The position numbers and the translations under genes are program-made. The notes beneath the pieces are model-generated. The model was not told the DNA's origin. It did no database searches and saw only the letters and a program-made list of their open reading frames with translations. From assembly GCF_013408655.1 (NCBI RefSeq), contig NZ_JACCBP010000001.1, forward strand, positions 1 to 64,000: a stretch of 64,000 nt of DNA. Direction: 5' to 3'. Positions 8,086 to 17,029 of this stretch are shown here, in pieces (positions within the stretch are counted from its first letter, which is position 1; each line of letters opens with the position of its first letter). The stretch is from Pigmentiphaga litoralis (lineage in GTDB: Bacteria; Pseudomonadota; Gammaproteobacteria; Burkholderiales; Burkholderiaceae_B).

Positions 8086-8535
8086 GGGCCGTACGATACC
8101 CGAGACCCGCGTGCGCACGAAACCACAGGAACCCTTGTACAAGGCCCTTGACAGCCCCGCCGTGACTTGACCGCGCTGCAGCAACGCGCTAGCCTTGCGG
8201 GCTACCCAAAAACGATACAAATGTGGATGGGTAACCGTCTTTACGGGCCGCGCCATACCTTGGTGCACCGTGACACGACAACAATCTAGCCCAAGTCCGC
8301 GCCACAAGCGCAGTGCCTGGCCCGTCAACAGCGGGATCAGTCCGGTCTTGGCCTTCCGTTTCAACCTTCAGTGCACGTTCCGGTGAACGCGTACCGAGGT
8401 CGTCAGGGTGCCCGAGCGGAACGGTTCCGTGAACCGCAAAGCGTCGCCGCATGTTGCCGATACCGGTGCAAGTCAGGTTTTCCTGCTCTATGGATTCATA
8501 GGCAGCACCACCCGGGATGAACGCGCGGACTTTGA
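8086..8535 (+). other. Leader/promoter region between the RDD gene and ilvI
   Basis: These 450 bp contain no gene I can support. Visible elements are a perfect 12-bp palindrome CCTTGTACAAGG (8133-8144), a TTGACA hexamer at 8148, and a TTGACC followed 17 bp later by TAGCCT (8167-8195). Any of these could belong to the ilv promoter. I found no clear attenuator with runs of Ile/Val/Leu codons. Confidence 0.5.
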
Positions 8536-10266
8536 ATGGACGAAAATCCAATGGAACTCAGTGGCGCAGAGATCGTCGTGCGCGCCCTTGCTGACGAAGG
8601 TGTCGAACATGTGTTCGGCTACCCCGGTGGCTCGGTGCTGTACATCTACGACGCGATCTTCAATCAAGACAAATTCAAGCACATCCTCGTGCGGCACGAG
8701 CAAGCGGCCGTTCACGCGGCGGATGCGTATTCGCGCTCGTCCAACAAGGTAGGTGTCGCGCTGGTCACCAGCGGTCCGGGCGTGACCAACGCCGTGACCG
8801 GGATCGCGACCGCCTATATGGACTCGATCCCGATGGTCGTGATCTCCGGCCAGGTGCCGACGACCGCGATCGGCCAGGATGCCTTCCAGGAAGCCGACAC
8901 GGTCGGCATCACGCGTCCTTGCGTGAAACACAACTTCCTGGTCAAGGACGTGAAAGACCTGGCCGATGTGATGCACAAGGCGTTCTACATCGCGCGCACG
9001 GGCCGTCCGGGTCCGGTGCTGGTCGACATCCCGAAAGACATCACGGTCGCGCGCTGCAAATACCAGCCGCCCGGCGAAATCAAGATGCGTTCCTACTCGC
9101 CCGTCGTCAAGGGCCACCAGGGACAGATCAAGAAAGCCGTGCAACTGCTGCTGCAGGCCGAACGCCCCATGATCTATGCGGGCGGCGGCGTGATCCTGTC
9201 GGATGCCAACGAAGAACTGACCAAGCTGGTGCAGATGGTCGATGCCCCCACGACGTTGACGCTGATGGGTCTGGGCGGACTGCCTGCGACCGACCCGCGT
9301 TATGTGGGCTGGCTGGGCATGCACGGCACCTACGAAGCCAACATGGCCATGCAGCACTGCGACGTGCTGCTGGCGGTGGGCGCGCGCTTCGATGACCGTG
9401 TGATCGGCAATCCCAAGCACTTTGCGCAGAACGCACGCAAGATCATCCACATCGACATCGACCCGTCGTCGATCTCGAAGCGGGTGAAGGTCGACGTGCC
9501 GATCGTGGGCGACGTGAAAGACGTGCTGCACGACCTGATCACCCAGTACGAAAACGCCATCCGCGAAAACCGGCCCGATCCCGAGCGGATCAAGCCGTGG
9601 TGGAAGCAGGTGGATGCGTGGCGCGGCAAGGACTGCCTGAAGTACGCCACGTCCGACACGCTGATCAAGCCGCAATACGTGGTTGAAAAGCTGTGTGAAA
9701 TCACGGGCGGCGAAGCCTTTGTGACGTCCGACGTGGGCCAGCACCAGATGTGGGCCGCGCAGTACTACCGCTTCAACAAGCCGCGCCGCTGGGTCAATTC
9801 CGGTGGCCTGGGCACCATGGGCGTGGGCCTGCCGTACGCCATGGGCGTGCAGATGGCCAACCCGGGCGCCGATGTCGCGGTGATCACGGGCGAAGGCTCG
9901 ATCCAGATGAACATCCAGGAGCTGTCGACCTGCAAGCAGTACCACCTGTCCCCCAAGGTGCTCTGCCTGAACAACCGCTACCTGGGCATGGTCCGGCAGT
10001 GGCAGCAGATCGATTACGGCGGCCGCTATGCCGAGTCCTACATGGACTCGCTGCCCGATTTCGTGAAGCTGGTCGAGGCCTATGGCCACGTCGGCATGCG
10101 GATCGAGAAGCCGGGCGACGTCGAAGGCGCGCTGCGCGAATCCTTCAAATTGAAGGACCGCCTGGTGTTCATGGACTTCATTACCGACCAGACCGAAAAC
10201 GTCTGGCCGATGGTGAAGGCGGGCAAAGGCCTGACCGAGATGTTGCTCGGTTCGGAAGATCTCTAA
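8536..10266 (+). CDS. ilvI: Acetolactate synthase large (catalytic) subunit
   Basis: This ThDP-, FAD- and Mg-dependent enzyme condenses pyruvate with pyruvate or 2-oxobutyrate, the first common step of Val/Leu/Ile synthesis. The 576 residues show the catalytic Glu in VRHEQAAVH (about residue 55) and the ThDP motif GEGSIQMNIQEL with NN downstream. The GDG consensus is GEG here. Length fits the family. Two in-frame ATGs five codons apart are possible, and neither has a strong Shine-Dalgarno sequence. The MELSGAEI start at 8551 is typical of relatives, so the true N-terminus may be five residues shorter. It is first in an ilvI-ilvH-ilvC operon, 9 bp before ilvH. Confidence 0.97.
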   Translation: MDENPMELSGAEIVVRALADEGVEHVFGYPGGSVLYIYDAIFNQDKFKHILVRHEQAAVHAADAYSRSSNKVGVALVTSGPGVTNAVTGIATAYMDSIPMVVISGQVPTTAIGQDAFQEADTVGITRPCVKHNFLVKDVKDLADVMHKAFYIARTGRPGPVLVDIPKDITVARCKYQPPGEIKMRSYSPVVKGHQGQIKKAVQLLLQAERPMIYAGGGVILSDANEELTKLVQMVDAPTTLTLMGLGGLPATDPRYVGWLGMHGTYEANMAMQHCDVLLAVGARFDDRVIGNPKHFAQNARKIIHIDIDPSSISKRVKVDVPIVGDVKDVLHDLITQYENAIRENRPDPERIKPWWKQVDAWRGKDCLKYATSDTLIKPQYVVEKLCEITGGEAFVTSDVGQHQMWAAQYYRFNKPRRWVNSGGLGTMGVGLPYAMGVQMANPGADVAVITGEGSIQMNIQELSTCKQYHLSPKVLCLNNRYLGMVRQWQQIDYGGRYAESYMDSLPDFVKLVEAYGHVGMRIEKPGDVEGALRESFKLKDRLVFMDFITDQTENVWPMVKAGKGLTEMLLGSEDL

Positions 10267-10275
10267 GGAGCACGC

Positions 10276-10767
10276 ATGAGACACGCCATATCTGTGCTTC
10301 TCGAGAACGAAGCCGGCGCGCTGTCGCGCGTGGTGGGACTGTTTTCTGCCCGCGGCTACAACATCGAAACCCTGACCGTCGCGCCGACCGAAGACGCCAC
10401 GCTGTCGCGGATGACCATCGTCACGTCGGGCTCCGATGACGTGATCGAGCAGATCACCAAGCACCTGAATCGCCTGGTGGAAGTGGTCAAGGTGGTCGAC
10501 CTGACCGAAGCCCCGCACATCGAGCGCGAGCTCATGCTGATCAAGGTGCGTGCGGTCGGCAAGGAGCGCGAAGAGATGAAGCGGATGGCCGACATTTTCC
10601 GCGGCCACATCGTCGACGTCTCGGACAAGAGCTATACGGTCGAACTGACCGGCGATAAAACCAAGCTCGATGCCTTCATCGAAGCGCTGGATCGCACCGC
10701 CATTCTGGAAACCGTGCGTACGGGCAGTTGCGGCATTGGCCGCGGCGAGCGCGTACTCAAGATTTGA
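10276..10767 (+). CDS. ilvH: Acetolactate synthase small (regulatory) subunit
   Basis: This 163-residue subunit has an N-terminal ACT domain (ISVLLENEAGALSRVVGLFS, NIETLTVAPT) that binds valine for feedback inhibition. The C-terminal domain stimulates the large subunit. A good ribosome-binding site (AAGGAG, 6 bp) precedes the ATG. It lies directly after ilvI and 34 bp before ilvC, so the three are almost certainly co-transcribed. Confidence 0.97.
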   Translation: MRHAISVLLENEAGALSRVVGLFSARGYNIETLTVAPTEDATLSRMTIVTSGSDDVIEQITKHLNRLVEVVKVVDLTEAPHIERELMLIKVRAVGKEREEMKRMADIFRGHIVDVSDKSYTVELTGDKTKLDAFIEALDRTAILETVRTGSCGIGRGERVLKI

Positions 10768-10786
10768 ACATTGCCTACATAGATAA

Positions 10787-11818
<1,032 letters not shown>

Positions 11819-11840
11819 TCGTTCAGGCAGTAGCTGGATC

Positions 11841-11878
11841 AAAACCCCGCCCGCGGCAACGCGTGGCGGGGTTTTTTG
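11841..11878 (+). terminator. Intrinsic terminator of the ilv operon
   Basis: The arms AACCCCGCC and GGCGGGGTT are followed by TTTTTGTT. It begins 23 bp after the ilvC stop codon. Confidence 0.88.
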
Positions 11879-12916
11879 TTATCGGGCTTGCGTGGCTGGC
11901 GGGGCGTGATTCGGTGCGCCGCGCAGGTTTCGATAGTCGCTGGGCAGCACGCCAAATTGCGCGCGAAACGCCTTGCCGAAGTGGCTGAGGTTGTCATAGC
12001 CGACATCGAACGCCACGTCGGTCACGCTGGCGCCGCTGGCCAGGCGCTGCGCGGCGTGATGCAACCGCAGCGTGCGAAGGTGCGCGTGCACCGACGTGCC
12101 GGCGCGGACGCGGAATCCTGACTGCAGCTTTTTTTCGGGCAGGCCTACGGCCTTGGCGAGCCGCGCGGCGGGCCACGCTTCGGCAAAGCGCTCTTCAAGC
12201 AAGGCAAAGGCGCGCAGCAGGCGTTCGTTTTCCAGTGCCGTGAGCGGCGTGGACGCAGCGGGCGTGACGGCATGCGGCGTCACGGCATCGGGCGTCGCCA
12301 ACACGTCGATCACGTGCGCGAGCAATTCGTGCGCGCGGGCGCGGCGCTACAAGGCCAGTGCATGCGGGTCGGCAAGCGGTGTCGATGACAGTGACTGCGC
12401 CAGTTGCAGCACGGCGTGACTCGCGCCGCAGGACACGACCCGCCCGGGGGACTCTTCCGATGATGCGTCGGACGCAAAGCGCGCCACCATCCGTTCGGCG
12501 ATCGGGAAGGTTGTGAGCCGGCGCAGCGCGTCGGCCGACAGTCGCACATCCACGATGTGCACGTCGTGGCGGGCCGGCAGGCTGACCTGGCTGCCCAGAC
12601 TGTCGGAGTATTGCGACAACACCAGCGACCCCGCGCGCGGCATGCAGACCGCGCCGCGATCCAGTTCGAAGCGCGGCATGCCGGCCAGCAACACCTGGAT
12701 GCCGAAGACCTGGGTGCCCGGAGACGGGAGCGTGAGGTCGGCGTCGGGGCGGCCGCGCAGCACGGCCAGGCTGATGCCTTCGTCCACGCGCGTCAGCAAT
12801 GCGATCGTCTTTTCCCAGTCCGGCGTGACAGGCACGGTCGGCAAGGTCGCACGCCACCACTCGTGCGGCTGGCGCGGGCGATCGGGCAGATAGGCGTGAC
12901 GGGCGACGTCTGGCAT
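11879..12916 (-). pseudogene. AraC-family regulator interrupted by an in-frame amber codon
   Basis: Two same-frame halves are separated by a single TAG at 12347-12349. The N-terminal half (189 codons) has no known enzyme motif and looks like a ligand/oligomerisation domain. The C-terminal half carries the AraC double helix-turn-helix (AARLAKAVGLPEKKLQSGFR, then VTDVAFDVGYDNLSHFGKAF). Bridging residues read LAL-stop-RRARAHELLAHV, so a single CAG-to-TAG transition explains the break. The intact length, about 345 codons, suits AlcR/PchR-type siderophore regulators. Its position, divergent from a siderophore receptor, suggests it once controlled that operon. A sequencing error, or internal re-initiation giving a DNA-binding fragment, cannot be excluded. 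Confidence 0.82.
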
Positions 12917-13031
12917 GGGTTGGGAGGGACGTGTGGCGCAGGGAAGTGTGGCGCAGCCGCAAGTCCGTCAATCCGCGCCGAAAAACCGTCAACGACGTTG
13001 GCCGAATCCCGCGATACTCGCTCTGTTTCAC

Positions 13032-13052
13032 GATTGATAATCGTTCTCGTTC
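13032..13052 (+). promoter_or_regulatory. Fur-like operator upstream of the hydroxamate-type receptor
   Basis: The sequence GATTGATAATCGTTCTCGTT resembles the Fur consensus and lies 35-55 bp upstream of the receptor ATG, in the spacer shared with the AraC gene. Iron repression of the five-gene operon is inferred. Confidence 0.7.
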
Positions 13053-13085
13053 GAGTTTACAGGCTTTGGCGCCTGGAGGGTACGC

Positions 13086-15302
13086 ATGATCCACCACCGA
13101 TTTACCGTTGTCGCCGCCTCGCTGGCCGTGGCCTTTCCGCTGACCGGTCTGGCGCAGCAGTCGCCCGCCGAGGCCCCGGCGCGCCTGCCCGCCATTCAGG
13201 TCGAGGCGGCCGGATCCGCCTTGGCCGATCCGGTGGATGCCGGGTATGCCGCCACGCGCGTGCGGTCCGCGATGAAATCGAATACGTCGCTGCTGGAGAC
13301 GCCGCAGGCCGTGAATGTGATCACGCGCACGGAAATGGAACAGCAGGGGTCGGTGTCGGTGGCGCAGGCGCTGCGCTACACGCCGGGCGTGGTGGGGCAG
13401 TACGGCGACAACGATGTGCGCTATGACTGGCTGACGGTGCGGGGCTTTACGCCCGCGCGGTATCTGGATGGTCTGGTCCTGCCCTTTGGCGTGCGCGGGT
13501 ATGCGCAGCCGCGCGTGGAAGTGTTCGGGCTGGAACGCATCGAAGTGTTGAAAGGCCCGTCGTCGGGGCTGTTCGGGCAGACCGCGCCGGGTGGCCTTGT
13601 CAACATGGTCAGCAAAAAGCCGTCCGAAGAACGGCTGCGTGAAGTGGATCTGCAATACGGCAGTTTCGACCGCAAGCAGGCCGCCTTTGACTTTGGCGGG
13701 CCGGTCGACGAGAACCGCGCCGTGCTGTATCGGCTGACCGGTCTGGTCAAGGACAGTGGCACGCAGTACGACTACGTGAAGGACAACAAGGTGTTCCTGC
13801 AGGGCGGGTTGACCTTCAACCTGTCGGATGCGACGCGGCTGAACCTGATGGCGCAGTACCAGAAGATCCGGTCGCCGGGCGGTGGCGGAGCGCCGGTGCT
13901 GCCGCGGGTGGGCACCGTCGTTCCAAGCGCGCTGGGCACGATTTCGCGCGGCCGCTTCGTGGGCGATCCGAACTACGACCTGTTCACCAACGAACAGAAG
14001 ATGCTGGGCTACACGCTGGAACACCAATTGAATGAGCGGGTCGGCTTCAAGCAGACGGCGCGTGTGACGCAGGTCGACACGAACTCGCGGCGGGTGCAGG
14101 TGGGCGCGGTGTTTGGCGATACGCAGGCGGCGCGATATGCGTGGTCCTTTCCCGAAAAGGCAACGACGATCCAGATCGACAACCAGTTGAATGCGGACCT
14201 GGATTGGGGCGTGACCCGGCATCGGATCACGGCGGGCGTCGACTATTTGCGCGACCGCGCCGATTACACCGAAAGCCAGTTGGGCATTTTCTATCGGCCA
14301 GGGACGACGACGCCGGAATTCTTCGATCTCTACAATCCCGTGTATGGCGATCGCGCCGTGGCCGTGCCGCCGGACGCCCTGCGTATTCATCAGACGCGCG
14401 AGCAACTGGGGGTCTACCTGCAGGATCAGGTGTCGATCGACAAGTGGCGTCTGACATTGGCGGGGCGCCAGGATTGGACGAATACGGATACCAACACAAC
14501 GAACATTGCCGCGTCCGGCGCCGCCACGTTCCGCCGTACCGACATCGATGCCAACCGCTTTACCGGCCGCGCCGCGCTGGCCTATGCCATGGACAACGGG
14601 GTGTCGCCTTACGTGAGCTATTCGACGTCCTTCCAACCGCTGGCCGGCATCCGGGCGGACGGCACGAACCTGAAGCCTTCGACCGGCAAGCAGGTGGAAG
14701 CGGGCGTCAAGTTCCAGCCCGCCAATCGGAATGCGCTGCTGACGGCGGCGGTGTTCGACATCAAGCAGGATGACGTCAGCGCGACCGATCCGGCCAACAC
14801 CAACTACAGCATCCAGGTCGGTCAGGTCACCTCGCGCGGCATTGAACTCGAGGCCAAGGGCAGCGTGACCAGAGCATTGAACCTGACCCTGGCCTATACC
14901 TATATGGACACCGAGATCACACGGGCCAGTTCGACGGCGGCGTCGGCCGGGCGGGCAGGCAATCGCCTGAATTTCGTGCCGCGTCATCAGGCGTCGGTGT
15001 GGGCGGACTACACGGTGCAGACCGGGCCGCTGGCCGGGCTCGGCATGGGAGCGGGGGTGCGGTATCGCGGCAGCGTGTTCGGCGACCTGGCCAATTCGCA
15101 GGAAGTGGGCGGTGTGACCCTGGTGGACGCGGCGCTACGGTATGACCTGGGCCGGTTGGACGACACCTTGAAAGGCGCGGACCTGAGCGTGAACTTTTCG
15201 AACCTCTTCGACAAGAAATACGTGGTGAATTGCCTGGCGGCGACGGCGTGCTACTGGGGTACCGAACGCACCGCGGTTGCGAACCTGCGCTACCGGTGGT
15301 GA
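13086..15302 (+). CDS. TonB-dependent ferric-siderophore receptor (FhuA/FauA/FoxA-like)
   Basis: This 738-residue outer-membrane receptor has a signal peptide cleaved near LAQQSP. The plug includes LLETPQAVNVITR, LTVRGFTPARYLDG and IEVLKGPSSGLFGQTAPGG, and the barrel ends in NLRYRW. The plug style and the downstream FhuB/FhuD/FhuF genes place it with ferric-hydroxamate receptors, near FauA/FhuA; the exact ligand is inferred only. A GGAGGG ribosome-binding site precedes the ATG and a Fur-like box lies just upstream. Its stop codon overlaps the GTG start of the next gene by 4 bp, so translation is coupled to the ABC exporter. Confidence 0.93.
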   Translation: MIHHRFTVVAASLAVAFPLTGLAQQSPAEAPARLPAIQVEAAGSALADPVDAGYAATRVRSAMKSNTSLLETPQAVNVITRTEMEQQGSVSVAQALRYTPGVVGQYGDNDVRYDWLTVRGFTPARYLDGLVLPFGVRGYAQPRVEVFGLERIEVLKGPSSGLFGQTAPGGLVNMVSKKPSEERLREVDLQYGSFDRKQAAFDFGGPVDENRAVLYRLTGLVKDSGTQYDYVKDNKVFLQGGLTFNLSDATRLNLMAQYQKIRSPGGGGAPVLPRVGTVVPSALGTISRGRFVGDPNYDLFTNEQKMLGYTLEHQLNERVGFKQTARVTQVDTNSRRVQVGAVFGDTQAARYAWSFPEKATTIQIDNQLNADLDWGVTRHRITAGVDYLRDRADYTESQLGIFYRPGTTTPEFFDLYNPVYGDRAVAVPPDALRIHQTREQLGVYLQDQVSIDKWRLTLAGRQDWTNTDTNTTNIAASGAATFRRTDIDANRFTGRAALAYAMDNGVSPYVSYSTSFQPLAGIRADGTNLKPSTGKQVEAGVKFQPANRNALLTAAVFDIKQDDVSATDPANTNYSIQVGQVTSRGIELEAKGSVTRALNLTLAYTYMDTEITRASSTAASAGRAGNRLNFVPRHQASVWADYTVQTGPLAGLGMGAGVRYRGSVFGDLANSQEVGGVTLVDAALRYDLGRLDDTLKGADLSVNFSNLFDKKYVVNCLAATACYWGTERTAVANLRYRW

Positions 15303-17029
15303 GCCTGATCACCCGCATCTTCCGGTCATCTCGGTGGCCGGTTCTACTGGTGCTGAGTTTGAGCACGCTCAGCGGCTTGCTGAGCGTGGGCGTCATTGCG
15401 TTCGTGAACCGGCAGATGATCCAGCGCACCGATCTGCCCGACACGACCCTGTGGCAGTTTGGTGGCCTGCTGCTTGTGCTGCTGGCGATCACGTCGGGGA
15501 CGCAGCTGGGGCTGACGGCGCTGGGCCATCGTTTTGTGTATGCGCTGCGGCGCGAGATGGTCAAGCGCCTGCTGGATACCGAGCTGCGAGACGTGGAACG
15601 GCTGGGGCAGGGCGCCGTGTTTGCGAGCCTGTCCAGCGACATTCGCAGCGTGACGCTGGCCTTTGTGCACTTGCCCGAACTGATCTACGGCGGTGTGCTG
15701 AGCGCCGCGTCGTTTGCCTATCTGGCCTGGCTGTCGCCTTCCATGTTCCTGGCGACCGCGGCGTGGATGGCGTTCACGCTGGGTATCGGTTGGCTGTTGC
15801 TGTCGCGGCTGCGGCGTCATCTCGCATTGCTGCGCGAGGCGGAAGACGGACTGTATGGGCAATACCATGCGGTGCTGGATGGCTTCAAGGAACTGGCGCT
15901 GAACCGGGATCGCGCGCGGCACGTGTATGACGGCGACTTCGACACCTATGCACGCGGCTATCGCGATCACTTCATCAAGGCGGATCGGTTCCACGGGATT
16001 GCGAGCAACTGGGCCAACATCATGGTGCTGGGCACCATCGGGCTGGCGTTTTATCTGGCCAAGGGACTGGGCTGGTCGGACGCGGATACGGCGGCGACCT
16101 ATGCGTTGACACTGCTGTTCATGCGCACGCCGCTGGTGTCGGCCGTGTCGGCGATTCCGGCGCAGATGGCCGGCGCGGTGGCGCTTGCGAAGGTGGAAGC
16201 GCTGGCGCTGGCGCGGTTCAAGGCGGGGTTCGACGGGGAGGCGGTGGCGCCTTCCGTTGCGCATGCATCCTCCACCGCGGCTGTCCGATTGGCCGGACAA
16301 TGGCAGACGCTGTCATTGCAGGATGTCTGCTTCGCCTATCCCCCAAAGCCGGATGACCCGGGCTTTGCCGTCGGCCCCTTGAACGTCACCTTGCGCCGGG
16401 GCGAGACCGTGTTCGTGATCGGCGGCAATGGGAGCGGCAAGTCCAGCCTGGCCAAGTTGCTGGCGGGCCTGTATCCGCCCTCGTCAGGCCAGATTGTGCT
16501 CGACGATTCGGTCCGCGCGGCGGATTATCAGGCCGACTACCGGCAGCTGTTTTCGGCCGTGTTCACGGACTTCCATCTGTTTGCCGACCTGCTTGGGCCA
16601 GAGGGACGCGGCGCGCGGCAGGACCTGGTGGATGACTGGCTCGACGTGCTGCAGATGCGGCACAAGGTCGCGACGACCGGCGCGCGCATTGGCAATCTGA
16701 AGGTGTCGCAGGGGCAGCGCAAGCGCCTGGCGCTGCTGGCCAGCCTGCTGGAAGCACGCGATATTCTTCTGCTCGACGAATGGGCGGCTGACCAGGATCC
16801 GCTGTACCGCCGGGTCTTTTATCTGGAACTGTTGCCGCGGCTGAAACGTGCCGGCGTGACGGTGATCGTGGTGACCCATGATGACCGGTACTTTGCGCAG
16901 GCCGATCGCCTGTTGAAAATGGATAGCGGGCGCATGACGGAACTGACGGGCGCATCGCGGCAGCGCGCGGGCAAGGATGCCCTGGCCGAAATCGACGGCA
17001 GCGGCGAGCCGCTTGGGGAGCCTCGCTGA
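15299..17029 (+). CDS. ABC exporter with fused permease and ATPase, PvdE/SyrD (cyclic peptide export) family
   Basis: This 576-residue protein has six transmembrane helices in roughly the first 320 residues, then an ATPase domain. That domain has Walker A GGNGSGKSS, a VSQGQRKRLALLASLLE signature and Walker B LLLDEWAADQDP. The SQGQRKRLALL plus DEWAADQDP combination is typical of the PvdE/SyrD/YojI group, which exports siderophore precursors, lipopeptides or microcins. It starts at a GTG overlapping the receptor stop (GTGA) and ends directly before the fhuB ATG, so it is embedded in an import operon. A role in exporting or recycling the cognate siderophore is inference. Confidence 0.9.
   Translation: MSLITRIFRSSRWPVLLVLSLSTLSGLLSVGVIAFVNRQMIQRTDLPDTTLWQFGGLLLVLLAITSGTQLGLTALGHRFVYALRREMVKRLLDTELRDVERLGQGAVFASLSSDIRSVTLAFVHLPELIYGGVLSAASFAYLAWLSPSMFLATAAWMAFTLGIGWLLLSRLRRHLALLREAEDGLYGQYHAVLDGFKELALNRDRARHVYDGDFDTYARGYRDHFIKADRFHGIASNWANIMVLGTIGLAFYLAKGLGWSDADTAATYALTLLFMRTPLVSAVSAIPAQMAGAVALAKVEALALARFKAGFDGEAVAPSVAHASSTAAVRLAGQWQTLSLQDVCFAYPPKPDDPGFAVGPLNVTLRRGETVFVIGGNGSGKSSLAKLLAGLYPPSSGQIVLDDSVRAADYQADYRQLFSAVFTDFHLFADLLGPEGRGARQDLVDDWLDVLQMRHKVATTGARIGNLKVSQGQRKRLALLASLLEARDILLLDEWAADQDPLYRRVFYLELLPRLKRAGVTVIVVTHDDRYFAQADRLLKMDSGRMTELTGASRQRAGKDALAEIDGSGEPLGEPR

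Noticed and set aside
8400..8450. tRNA-like stretch (GGTGCCCGAGCGGAACGG)
   Set aside because: It resembles a serine/leucine tRNA start, but no acceptor stem, anticodon arm or T-loop follows.
12195..14987. 930-codon minus-strand frame across the AraC gene and the receptor
   Set aside because: It crosses a divergent promoter and opposes the receptor reading frame; its residues show no domain.
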